Shown here: one piece after another, positions 1 to 6,223 of the stretch | Numbering within the stretch: the first letter of the stretch is position 1 | Layout of the letters: each line of letters begins with the position of its first letter | Assembly (NCBI GenBank): GCA_018644785.1 | Contig: JABGPV010000231.1 | Span: 1 to 8,349, forward strand | Reading direction: 5' to 3' | Origin: Deltaproteobacteria bacterium | GTDB lineage: Bacteria; Desulfobacterota; DSM-4660; Desulfatiglandales; Desulfatiglandaceae | Length of the DNA: 8,349 bases | Made by a program: the position numbers and the translations under genes | The notes under the pieces: model-generated | Told to the model about the DNA's origin: nothing | Seen by the model: the letters and a program-made list of their open reading frames with translations, nothing else | The model's database searches: none

Positions 1-405
1 CTTGATACTCACTCTAAGGAGAACGGAAGTACCGTAGAAGATCAACCCTGAAAGTCGTTCACGTCCTTCCATATATTCGATATAGTATTTTCTGCCCTTA
101 ACTGAGGTAGATCGGAGGTTTGAAAAATCATCTATCTGGATATAAGGACGGTTTCCGGGAATCGCCTTTGTTCTAACACTTCTGATTAAGGACACCGTTC
201 CTTTGACATCATCCAGCCCCGCGTAACCGACCGACTGGACCAGGAGGATGCTATCCCCAACGACGCTAAGCGTTACTCTGCAACCCTTGCTGAAATTTAC
301 ATCCGTCCATTCAGGCCTTTGCAGGACTCGTAATCCCGTCACCGGACAGACCTTATTGGGAGCGAACTCGTTTTTTATGGTTTTTTTACGGTTCATAATG
401 GCCAT
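1..405 (-). CDS. Sensor-type protein, N-terminal part (cut by window edge)
   Basis: The frame is open for all 135 codons from the ATG at 405 to base 1, so only the N-terminus is present. The protein starts MAIMNRKKTIK and then shows CPVTGLRVLQRPEWTDV (about residues 20-36), a beta-rich stretch with GDSILLVQSVGYAGL, then RPYIQIDDFSNL, KGRKYYIEYM and LSGLIFYG. From memory, this N-terminal block (CPVTG, RPEWTD, RPYxQIxDxSNL, LxGLIFYG) occurs at the start of PAS-containing sensor kinases in sulfate-reducing Desulfobacterota; no PAS or kinase domain is inside the window, so that part is inference. There is no signal peptide or membrane segment, so this part should be cytoplasmic. It begins 13 nt after the second binding protein and is probably in the same operon. 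Neither ATG (405 or 396, in frame) has a clear Shine-Dalgarno sequence, so the exact start is uncertain. Confidence 0.72.
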   Translation of the reverse strand, partial: MAIMNRKKTIKNEFAPNKVCPVTGLRVLQRPEWTDVNFSKGCRVTLSVVGDSILLVQSVGYAGLDDVKGTVSLIRSVRTKAIPGNRPYIQIDDFSNLRSTSVKGRKYYIEYMEGRERLSGLIFYGTSVLLRVSIK

Positions 406-418
406 TTAAGGATATTTT

Positions 419-1369
419 TTAATTATTGTCCCTTTTGTGTTTGTGAACCTGTACATCCCCTTTAAGCTGCCGGTATTCGTTGAGAAGCGACCTAAAGCTA
501 TCCAGGTCCGAGTCTTTCAGTAAAAAAATATCCGTAAGCTTAAACAGGGTCAGAAGCTGTCGCCCCGCAGCGGTATCTCTCAGCTTCACGGCGCCGTTTC
601 GTATGACCGCTTTTGCTTTTGGACTATAATCTTTACGAAAAAAGGATACCGTACAGACCATTTCCGGGGATGAGGCCATCACCTTAAGTTGCCTGCCGAC
701 CTGGGGGTTAAGCGCCACCATGATGTCAAAAGCCTCACGAGTTGCAATGCACACATCCGTCTGCCTGAAAAATACGGAAAGGATGGCCTGGGAGGATTTT
801 CTCTTGTTAACAATGAATGAGAAAAAACCCGGCGCTTCGGGCAATTTGTTTCGCAACAGGTACGTATTTAAAAAAAGAAGGGCGGCATCATCTATTTTTG
901 CAACAGCCAGTTTTTTTTGGGCTAAATCCTTCACGTCCAAAAACCCGGCATCGGATCGCACAATGAGCAGATATTTCTTGGTCGGTTTTCCACTGGCGTA
1001 TATGCTGGAGTAGGCCAGTTCCGTCTCCAGGTCTTCGGCAATGCGGAGATAATCTAAGGTTATCGTACTGGCAAGGTCCACACGGCCGTCTTTAAAGTCC
1101 TCCAGCATGGCGGTAAAATCCGAATAGATCACGACATTTGCCGCCAATCCATTTTTTTCAGCCAACTGCTCCATCCATAACTCGGTTACCGCTTTTATAT
1201 CTTTCATGTTCGCATCCAACAGAACTCTCACGTCATATCCAAGGACAAGATTCGGCATTTCTTTATCATCGGCCATGGATCTATGGTCCCCGGCCTGAGC
1301 TGAATGGCAGAAAAACACAAACAAACAAAAATAAAACAAGGATAAAAAGAGCTTACTGCAAGTTTTCAT
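419..1369 (-). CDS. PhnD-like periplasmic substrate-binding protein (copy 2)
   Basis: A 316-residue exported protein of the phosphate/phosphite/phosphonate-binding (PhnD-like) periplasmic family. It starts MKTCSKLFLSLFYF, a signal peptide with probable cleavage after AQA near residue 26, and then has the two-lobe binding-protein pattern: NLVLGYDVRVLL, KDGRVDLASTITLDYLRIAEDL (the equivalent of the GxVDxAxxxxxxYL segment), KKYLLIVRSDAGFLDVKDLAQKKLAV and a C-terminal helical region. There is no lipobox, so it is likely a soluble periplasmic protein. By hand alignment it is about 70% identical to the copy at 3446-4393 over its full length, including the KHKRDN tail. The frame stays open upstream to 1477, but the start at 1369 matches the paralogue, begins the signal peptide, and has AAGGA 8 nt upstream. 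No ABC permease or ATPase is nearby, so a receptor role for the adjacent kinase or the downstream sensor is more likely than uptake. The ligand is unknown. Confidence 0.88.
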   Translation of the reverse strand: MKTCSKLFLSLFYFCLFVFFCHSAQAGDHRSMADDKEMPNLVLGYDVRVLLDANMKDIKAVTELWMEQLAEKNGLAANVVIYSDFTAMLEDFKDGRVDLASTITLDYLRIAEDLETELAYSSIYASGKPTKKYLLIVRSDAGFLDVKDLAQKKLAVAKIDDAALLFLNTYLLRNKLPEAPGFFSFIVNKRKSSQAILSVFFRQTDVCIATREAFDIMVALNPQVGRQLKVMASSPEMVCTVSFFRKDYSPKAKAVIRNGAVKLRDTAAGRQLLTLFKLTDIFLLKDSDLDSFRSLLNEYRQLKGDVQVHKHKRDNN

Positions 1370-1377
1370 GTCAAAAG

Positions 1378-1382
1378 TCCTT
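1378..1382 (-). promoter_or_regulatory. Ribosome binding site deciding the start of the copy 2 binding protein
   Basis: AAGGA on the minus strand lies 8 nt before the ATG at 1369. Bases immediately upstream of the ATG (GGACTTTTGA) also match those before the paralogue's ATG at 4393, so the duplicated unit included the ribosome binding site. This supports 1369 over the upstream in-frame ATGs near 1477, which would add a non-exported 36-residue stretch before the signal peptide. Confidence 0.7.
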
Positions 1383-1454
1383 ATCTGATATCCTCTCGTA
1401 CATCGCCTGTTTCTCGTTGCGGGTTGCGGTTTTCTTGTTTCGTCCATCGATACC

Positions 1455-1482
1455 CAATCCCAAAATTCAATCATCAATCAAC
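1455..1482. repeat. Simple repeat element, copy A (kinase stop and following spacer)
   Basis: On the minus strand this reads GTTGATTGATGATTGA followed directly by ATTTTGGGATTG. It overlaps the last codons and the TGA stop of the kinase gene and runs into the 104-nt spacer before the second binding protein. Both words recur inside the kinase gene at 1695-1730 in opposite orientation and in swapped order. The rest of the spacer (about 1383-1450) also has low-complexity character, with CAACCCGCAAC-like words, and shows no gene or clear promoter. Confidence 0.6.
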
Positions 1483-3435
1483 AATCGGAAGCCTTACCCT
1501 GAACGTCGTTCCCCTGGGAGATGTTTCAGCCACTGAGATCTCTCCTTGATGATCCTTGATGATCCCATAGCTGATGGAGAGGCCCAACCCTGTCCCCTTG
1601 CCCACTTCCTTGGTGGTGAAAAAAGGGTCAAAGATCTTACCGACTTTGTCAGCCGGAATACCGCTTCCGTTGTCCCTTATCAAGATTTCTGCGAAATTTT
1701 GGGATTGTTGACCGTTGATTGATGATTGATGATTGTCTGTTTCTCCCATTCTCGTAATAATTTCGAGCCGTCCTCTATTTTCCGATTTTTTCCCGCTGAC
1801 CTCCGATCTCTGTAAAATCGCATCCCTCGCATTGGTGATCAGGTTCAGAAAGACCTGCTCTAATTGATTGGCGTCCCCCTTGATCTTTGGGAGGTCGACA
1901 TCCGGATCTTTCTTCACTTGGATATCGTGGATTCGTAACTGCTCACGAATCATCAAAAGGGAATCCTCTATGATCTTGTTACCGTCCACCGGCCCAAATT
2001 CCATTCCTGATTGTCGTGAAAAAGTTCGCAAATGGTTGATGATATTCATCATCCGCTTGGTGTTTCTCTCAATGGGCTCAAGCTGTTCCAGCAGTTCACT
2101 TATACCAAGGTTGTTTTTCCCAATGCTTCGCCTCACCAATTGGAATATTCCCCGGATTACCATCAAAGGCTGGTTCAGCTCATGGGCCACACCGGATGCC
2201 AGTTCACCGATAGAAGCAAGCTTGGCGGATTGGATGAGCTGGGACTGGGTAAGCTGAAGTTCCTCATACGATTTTTTCAGGGCTGCTTCCGACTCAAGAC
2301 GCTCTCTCATGTCCAGGGCCACGCATATGACCCCCTGAACCCTGTTTTCATCATCCGCCATAACCGCACCGGAAAGAAGGATGGGAATTTTTTCGCCTGT
2401 TTTGGAGTGAGCGATTTTTTCAACATTCCTGAAGGCGCCTCTGTTTATTAAAGAATCGAATTTCAATTCTCTGGCGAAACCTTTACGCTCCTCGAAAATT
2501 AGACTTATCGGTTTGCCCAAAAGTTCATCTTCCGTATAACCCAACAAATCTCCACAGGCCCGGTTGGCCATCTGAATGGCGCCATCCTGAGACACCACAA
2601 TCATAATATCGTTCATGTTGGTAATAATATTGGTCACATAGTCTCTGGAAACCGTTGTTTTTTCCAGTTTTTCGGTCATTTCATTAAAAGATACGGCCAG
2701 AGCCCCTATCTCATCGTTGGTTGAAATTTCGGCTCGGGCCGACAGATCACCTGTCGTTATCTTGCGGGTCGAATGAAGCAGTGAGAGGACGGGACGGGTC
2801 AATTGCCTGGCAAAGAAGTATGCACCCAGTATCCCCACCAGCAGGCATAACAGACCCAACATGGACATGACTCGGTACATTGTTCGCATTTCTTTATTCA
2901 GGTACTCAAGGGATAACCCCATGTACATCTTACCCCATAGCAATCCCGAGTACTCCAGTGGATATTGATAATGGAACACTTTTTGCCCAACCAGGTTGCT
3001 GAAAGTAATCCGCCCCATCCGCGCATCGTTCGAACCAGCGGCCCATTCCGGATCAGGTTTTTCCTTTTGTTCCCATCTTCCGGCCATATGGATCAGCACA
3101 AAATCGTTACGACTGACAATTACGATATAAAGGATATCCGGACTGTTCCGAATCACCTCAAGAGAATGTTCAACAATGAACTCGTAGTCCTCATTGACAA
3201 TGGCATTCCCGCACACCTGGCTGATGGAGGCTGAAACACTTCTGGCCTCGAATTCCAGGCTCTTGATGATGGCGCCTTTTTGCCTGGGGATTGCCACGAC
3301 GGAAAATATGATGATAATCGTCAGTGAGAGTAAAAACAGGAGAAGAAAGGTGCGAAAAAATATGCCACCCCATTTCCGGCGTGAGGGTGCCGCCATATCC
3401 TCGGCACTGCTGCTTTTCAGATCAGACACCATCAT
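1474..3435 (-). CDS. Membrane HAMP-PAS sensor histidine kinase
   Basis: A 653-residue inner-membrane histidine kinase. In order: a cytoplasmic tail; membrane segment 1 (about 29-49); a periplasmic sensor domain (about 50-188); membrane segment 2 (about 189-209); HAMP (about 210-262, with [13 protein letters not shown]); PAS (about 265-378, with [24 protein letters not shown]); HisKA with phospho-acceptor H418 in [10 protein letters not shown]; and HATPase_c with N box [10 protein letters not shown] (531-540), G1 DNGSGIP (588-594), F box FDPFFTTK (602-609) and G2 GKGTGLGLS (612-620). All catalytic boxes are intact. There is no receiver domain, and no response regulator lies in the window, so its partner is unknown. 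The start at 3435 is preferred: AGGA lies 8 nt upstream, and the longer form from 3480 would overlap the preceding gene by 35 nt. The gene follows the first binding protein by 10 nt, suggesting that the binding protein presents a ligand to the periplasmic domain. Residues about 563-581 ([16 protein letters not shown] region) look like a repeat-derived insertion in a loop of the ATPase domain. Confidence 0.93.
   Translation of the reverse strand: MMVSDLKSSSAEDMAAPSRRKWGGIFFRTFLLLFLLSLTIIIIFSVVAIPRQKGAIIKSLEFEARSVSASISQVCGNAIVNEDYEFIVEHSLEVIRNSPDILYIVIVSRNDFVLIHMAGRWEQKEKPDPEWAAGSNDARMGRITFSNLVGQKVFHYQYPLEYSGLLWGKMYMGLSLEYLNKEMRTMYRVMSMLGLLCLLVGILGAYFFARQLTRPVLSLLHSTRKITTGDLSARAEISTNDEIGALAVSFNEMTEKLEKTTVSRDYVTNIITNMNDIMIVVSQDGAIQMANRACGDLLGYTEDELLGKPISLIFEERKGFARELKFDSLINRGAFRNVEKIAHSKTGEKIPILLSGAVMADDENRVQGVICVALDMRERLESEAALKKSYEELQLTQSQLIQSAKLASIGELASGVAHELNQPLMVIRGIFQLVRRSIGKNNLGISELLEQLEPIERNTKRMMNIINHLRTFSRQSGMEFGPVDGNKIIEDSLLMIREQLRIHDIQVKKDPDVDLPKIKGDANQLEQVFLNLITNARDAILQRSEVSGKKSENRGRLEIITRMGETDNHQSSINGQQSQNFAEILIRDNGSGIPADKVGKIFDPFFTTKEVGKGTGLGLSISYGIIKDHQGEISVAETSPRGTTFRVRLPIVD
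1695..1730. repeat. Simple repeat element, copy B (inside the kinase ATPase domain)
   Basis: The plus strand reads AATTTTGGGATTG, six other bases, then GTTGATTGATGATTGAT. The 13-nt and 16-nt words are exact reverse complements of sequence at 1455-1467 and 1467-1482. The repeat is translated on the minus strand as [13 protein letters not shown], between the N box and the G1 box of the kinase. This composition is typical of intergenic simple repeats rather than of a kinase core. Confidence 0.6.
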
Positions 3436-3443
3436 ATACCCTG

Positions 3444-3447
3444 TCCT
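3444..3447 (-). promoter_or_regulatory. Ribosome binding site of the kinase, overlapping the upstream stop codon
   Basis: AGGA on the minus strand lies 8 nt before the ATG at 3435. The TAG stop of the first binding protein (3446-3448) forms its first part (TAGGA). This fixes the kinase start at 3435 and implies translational coupling of binding protein and kinase. Confidence 0.6.
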
Positions 3448-4393
3448 AATTATCCCTTTTGTGTTTGCGAACCGGCACATCCCCTTTAAGCCGCCGGTAT
3501 TCGTTGAGAAGCGATCTGAAGCTATCCAGGTCCGAGTCTTTCAGCGGATAGATATCAGCAAGCTTGAACATGGTCAGAAGCTGTCGCCCCTCGGCGGTAT
3601 CTACCAGGTCCACGGTAGCATTTCGTACGATCGCTTTTGTTTTTGCACAATAAGCTTTACGAAAAAAGGATACCGCCCCGACGATTTCCGGGGAGGCGGC
3701 AATGATTTTAAGTTGCCTGCCGATCTGGGGGTTCAGCTCCGCCATTATGCTAAAGGCTTCATCATCAGCGATGCATGCATCAGCCTGCCTGAAAAATACG
3801 GAAAGGACGGCCTGGGAAAATTTTCTCTTGTCAATAATGGATGAGAAAAAACCCGGCGCTTCGGGCAGCTTGTTTCGCAATAGAAGCGTATTTAGAAAAA
3901 GAAGGGCGACATCGTCTGTTTTTGGAAAAACCAGTTTTTTCCGGGCCAAATCGTTCACGGCCACAAACCCGGTATCGGATCGCACAATGAGCAGGTATCT
4001 CTTGGTCAGTTTTTGATTGGAGTAGATGCCGGAATAGGCCAGTTCCGTCTCCAGCTCTTCGCTAATATGAAGATAATCCATCGTTGTCGTAGTCGCCATA
4101 TCCACACGGCCGTCTTTAAGCTGCTTCAGTATGGTGTCAAAATCCGAATAGAGCACGATCTCCCCCGTCAATCCATTTTTTTCAGCCACCTGCCCTATCC
4201 ATATTTCGGTTGCCGCTTTTATATCCTTTATGTCCGCATCCAGCAGAACTCTCACGTCATATCCGATAACAAGATCCGGCCTTTCTTTATCATGGACCGT
4301 GGATCTATGCTCCCCGGCCCGGGCTGTATGGCAAAAGGAAGCCAATATACAAAAATAAAACAATGATAAAAATAACTTACCACAAGTTTTCAT
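3446..4393 (-). CDS. PhnD-like periplasmic substrate-binding protein (copy 1)
   Basis: A 315-residue exported protein of the PhnD-like phosphate/phosphonate-binding family. It has a signal peptide (MKTCGKLFLSLFYF..., likely cleaved after ARA near residue 26), DLVIGYDVRVLL, KDGRVDMATTTTMDYLHISEELE, KRYLLIVRSDTGFVAVNDLARKKLVF and an alpha/beta second lobe. It has no lipobox cysteine. It sits between the TolC-like gene (11-nt gap) and the histidine kinase (10-nt gap), with ribosome binding sites shared with stop codons on both sides, so the three are almost certainly co-translated. It is about 70% identical to the second copy: the signal region, the LPEAPGFFS segment and the C-terminal LKDSDLDSFRSLLNEYR segment are nearly unchanged, while residues about 66-130 and 190-260 vary more, as expected if ligand preference has shifted. 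There are no ABC transporter partners. A receptor role for the kinase is inferred; a high-affinity uptake role with distant partners cannot be excluded. Confidence 0.9.
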   Translation of the reverse strand: MKTCGKLFLSLFYFCILASFCHTARAGEHRSTVHDKERPDLVIGYDVRVLLDADIKDIKAATEIWIGQVAEKNGLTGEIVLYSDFDTILKQLKDGRVDMATTTTMDYLHISEELETELAYSGIYSNQKLTKRYLLIVRSDTGFVAVNDLARKKLVFPKTDDVALLFLNTLLLRNKLPEAPGFFSSIIDKRKFSQAVLSVFFRQADACIADDEAFSIMAELNPQIGRQLKIIAASPEIVGAVSFFRKAYCAKTKAIVRNATVDLVDTAEGRQLLTMFKLADIYPLKDSDLDSFRSLLNEYRRLKGDVPVRKHKRDN

Positions 4394-4401
4394 ATCAAAA
4401 G

Positions 4402-4406
4402 TCCCT
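4402..4406 (-). promoter_or_regulatory. Ribosome binding site of copy 1, overlapping the TolC-like stop codon
   Basis: AGGGA on the minus strand lies 8 nt before the ATG at 4393. It overlaps the TAG stop (4405-4407) of the TolC-like gene as TAGGGA, so termination of one gene places the ribosome on the start site of the next. Confidence 0.65.
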
Positions 4407-5853
4407 ATTCGAAGGGTCGTATCATCTCACTGCCGACGATGAAATTGAGCCTTGCGCGGTTAACTGCATGATCATTGAGTGCTTTTACGTACTGTCCGTT
4501 GACAAAGGCTTCCATAAGCTGGGCCTCAATGACATCTTTGGTTTCAACCAATTCATTCTGATAGGCACGGACGTTGAGCTTCCGGTTTTCAAGGGCGGCA
4601 TCAAGGGAATCCTTTGTGGCCGCCACCTGACCCTGCGCACGCGCTATTTGAAGGAATGCATCCTTTACCTGCAAGGCAAGCCCTTCATGGAAAAGCACTT
4701 TTTGTTGTTTGATTTTATCGAGCCGGGCCGCGGCCTCCCTGACCTCGTTCTTGGTCCGAAAACCGGTAAAGAGCGGAATCTCCAAACCTATGCCGATGGT
4801 CCATGAATTACGATTCTGGTCGGTCATTATGCCGTAGTCATAGGGGTTGTCTATGTGGTTGAGGCTCCCGGTAAGGGCAATCATGGGGAAATGTCCGCTT
4901 TGAGCCTCATCTATCCCGGCCTCCGCGGCCTTTATGGCAAGCTTGAGACTGGCCCAATCCGGGTTGAATTGATAGGCGTTTGTAACGAGTTGTGTTAAAT
5001 CCACACCAAAGGGTTTAAAGGGGATTTCGTTTTCAGCCGGTTCGATGCGGGTTTTCCAGTCCAGCCCCATGGCATTAACAAGAGCCGCCTTCGCAAGTTT
5101 TTCATTGGATTTTAACATCTCAAGCATCGACCGGACGGTGGATACAATCACCTTGGTGCGCAAATAGTCCGTCTTTTTAACGGTTCCCGAGCCGGTTTTG
5201 TAAAGATGTTCCGTCAAACGCAGGGTTATCTTGAAGCGATCCAGTGTATCCTGGCCGAGTTTTTGAAGCTTTTTCGCAAGTACGGCGCCATAATACATCC
5301 GTTTGACATCATAAATCACCTGAAGATCAGTTCGCCTGGCAGACTCTTTTTCAACCTTGATTCCGATTTCGGCCTGCTCTGCTATGGCGCCTCGCTTCCC
5401 GCCGGTATAAACAGGATAAATAAGGTTAAGGGAACTGACAATGGTATCTCGACCCATTACTTTTATATCTTTTTCAGGAACCGTAACCCTCGCATCAATG
5501 GGTACCGGTGCAATGCCTGATATGGCGTAAGTTGATGTCTCTTCAGGAAAAATAAAATTAACATCCTCATCCAGCCGGGTGGCCGAGACGCCGATCTTAA
5601 GCTGTGGCCAGTAGGTGGAAAGGGCCTGTTTGTGCTGGGCTTCGGCGATTTCAACAGAAAATTTGGAGACAAGTCGATGCCGGTTTTTCTTGAGGGCGAT
5701 TTCCAGACATTCTTCAAGGCTGGCGCTTAAAATACCATTCTTTAAAACCTCGGATTTCCGGGGTTCTTCAGCATATAGCGGAAAACCGAACCCGGACATT
5801 ATAAGCATGAGCAATGAAAAAATTGTTAACCTTGACCCTTTAGACAGCTTCAT
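4405..5853 (-). CDS. TolC-family outer-membrane efflux protein
   Basis: A 482-residue outer-membrane factor of the TolC/OEP family, which forms a trimeric beta-barrel with a periplasmic alpha-helical tunnel. It has a signal peptide (MKLSKGSRLTIFSLLMLIMSGFGFPLYA, probably cleaved before EEPRK) without a lipobox. Two homologous OEP repeats follow: about 41-250, starting SLEECLEIALKKNRHRLV with YPQLKIG-like YWPQLKIGVSATRL and LNLIYPVYTGGKRGAI; and about 275-475, with NPDWASLKLAIKAAEAGIDEAQSGHFPMIALTGSL and GIGLEIPLFTGFRTKNEV. The paired PxYTGG/PLFTG motifs are characteristic of the family, and the length is normal. The frame runs upstream to a TTG at 5883, but the ATG at 5853 begins the signal peptide and has GGAGG 7 nt upstream. 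It is the first gene of the sensor operon; no membrane-fusion protein or inner-membrane pump is in the window, so its pump partner, if any, is elsewhere. Confidence 0.92.
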   Translation of the reverse strand: MKLSKGSRLTIFSLLMLIMSGFGFPLYAEEPRKSEVLKNGILSASLEECLEIALKKNRHRLVSKFSVEIAEAQHKQALSTYWPQLKIGVSATRLDEDVNFIFPEETSTYAISGIAPVPIDARVTVPEKDIKVMGRDTIVSSLNLIYPVYTGGKRGAIAEQAEIGIKVEKESARRTDLQVIYDVKRMYYGAVLAKKLQKLGQDTLDRFKITLRLTEHLYKTGSGTVKKTDYLRTKVIVSTVRSMLEMLKSNEKLAKAALVNAMGLDWKTRIEPAENEIPFKPFGVDLTQLVTNAYQFNPDWASLKLAIKAAEAGIDEAQSGHFPMIALTGSLNHIDNPYDYGIMTDQNRNSWTIGIGLEIPLFTGFRTKNEVREAAARLDKIKQQKVLFHEGLALQVKDAFLQIARAQGQVAATKDSLDAALENRKLNVRAYQNELVETKDVIEAQLMEAFVNGQYVKALNDHAVNRARLNFIVGSEMIRPFE

Positions 5854-5860
5854 TATTGCA

Positions 5861-5865
5861 CCTCC
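5861..5865 (-). promoter_or_regulatory. Ribosome binding site of the TolC-like gene
   Basis: GGAGG on the minus strand lies 7 nt before the ATG at 5853, the strongest Shine-Dalgarno sequence in the window. It rules out the TTG at 5883 as the start. Confidence 0.75.
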
Positions 5866-5879
5866 ATCAATTTTCAATC

Positions 5880-5934
5880 TCAACTATGATCTTTGATGAT
5901 CCCATCGCTCATAGACTGGCCAAGTCCCGTGCCC
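5880..5934 (-). pseudogene. Remnant of a histidine kinase ATPase domain (G2 box region)
   Basis: Read on the minus strand, this encodes EGTGLGQSMSDGIIKDHS and then a TGA stop. It matches the intact kinase segment [16 protein letters not shown] (residues 614-629) at 13 of 16 positions; by hand alignment 37 of 48 bases agree. An in-frame stop lies a few codons upstream, and nothing kinase-like precedes it, so only the fragment survives. After GATCAT the similarity seems to continue with a 2-nt deletion (AGTTGAGAT against CAAGGAGAGAT), which would explain the premature stop. It sits in the leader directly upstream of the TolC-like gene. It is probably the 3' end of a deleted kinase gene or a recombination scar. 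Synonymous-looking differences argue against a very recent copy of the 1474-3435 gene. Confidence 0.6.
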
Positions 5935-5978
5935 TCCATCTCTCATCCCTTATCCATCGTGAGGGGGTGTAATTCATG

Positions 5979-5997
5979 GTTGCTGGCTAACAGCAAC
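5979..5997. repeat. Short perfect inverted repeat in the TolC operon leader
   Basis: GTTGCTG, five bases, then CAGCAAC: a 7-bp perfect stem. On the minus strand it would fall near the 5' end of a transcript from the candidate promoter at 6009-6038, where it could stabilise the RNA or act as a protein site. It has no adjacent T-run on the minus strand. On the plus strand an A/T-rich stretch follows, too interrupted for a confident terminator. Confidence 0.4.
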
Positions 5998-6008
5998 GAT
6001 TTATTAAA

Positions 6009-6038
6009 TTTTTAACCTGCATTAACCAGCCCTTTCAA
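6009..6038 (-). promoter_or_regulatory. Candidate promoter of the TolC/sensor operon
   Basis: On the minus strand TTGAAA (6033-6038) is followed after 18 nt by TAAAAA (6009-6014), a moderate match to sigma-70 -35/-10 boxes. The spacer and -10 region contain GGTTAA twice (6022-6027 and 6012-6017) with a 10-nt period, the arrangement expected for a helical-turn-spaced activator or response-regulator site. It would give a leader of about 150 nt before the ATG at 5853. The remaining intergenic DNA (about 5935-6223) shows no supportable gene. Confidence 0.28.
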
Positions 6039-6223
6039 GATAGCACTTTCACCTGCTTCTCTTGGCGAGGATCTTGGCCGTGGAAACATGTGGAGTGCTC
6101 TTGCAGCTTTTTCGTTTTGGACCCTGAGTATAAGCCTCAAAAATACCTGTGCGAAAGCAAGACCTGTTCGACTGATTTCACGATGGTAAATGGGGACTAC
6201 CGGTCTTCATTATCGATACCGTG

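Noticed and set aside
1370..1477. Upstream extension of the second binding protein to an ATG at 1477 (36 extra residues).
   Set aside because: It would bury the signal peptide, comes from repeat-rich spacer DNA, and lacks a match in the paralogue; the ATG at 1369 has a good ribosome binding site.
3436..3480. Longer kinase start at 3480.
   Set aside because: It would overlap the end of the binding protein gene; the ATG at 3435 has AGGA at the right distance. The ATG at 3432 is a possible but less well spaced alternative.
3194..3844. Plus-strand 216-residue frame across the kinase and first binding protein.
   Set aside because: It is antisense to two well-supported genes, and its sequence has no family features; it is a shadow of their codon use. 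The same applies to the other plus-strand frames opposite genes.
5854..5883. TTG start for the TolC-like gene at 5883.
   Set aside because: The ATG at 5853 has a strong GGAGG and begins a proper signal peptide; the extra ten codons overlap that ribosome binding site and the kinase remnant.
5909..5977. A 22-codon minus-strand frame (MNYTPSRW...) as a leader peptide.
   Set aside because: It has no ribosome binding site and no regulatory amino-acid run, and it overlaps the kinase remnant in another frame.
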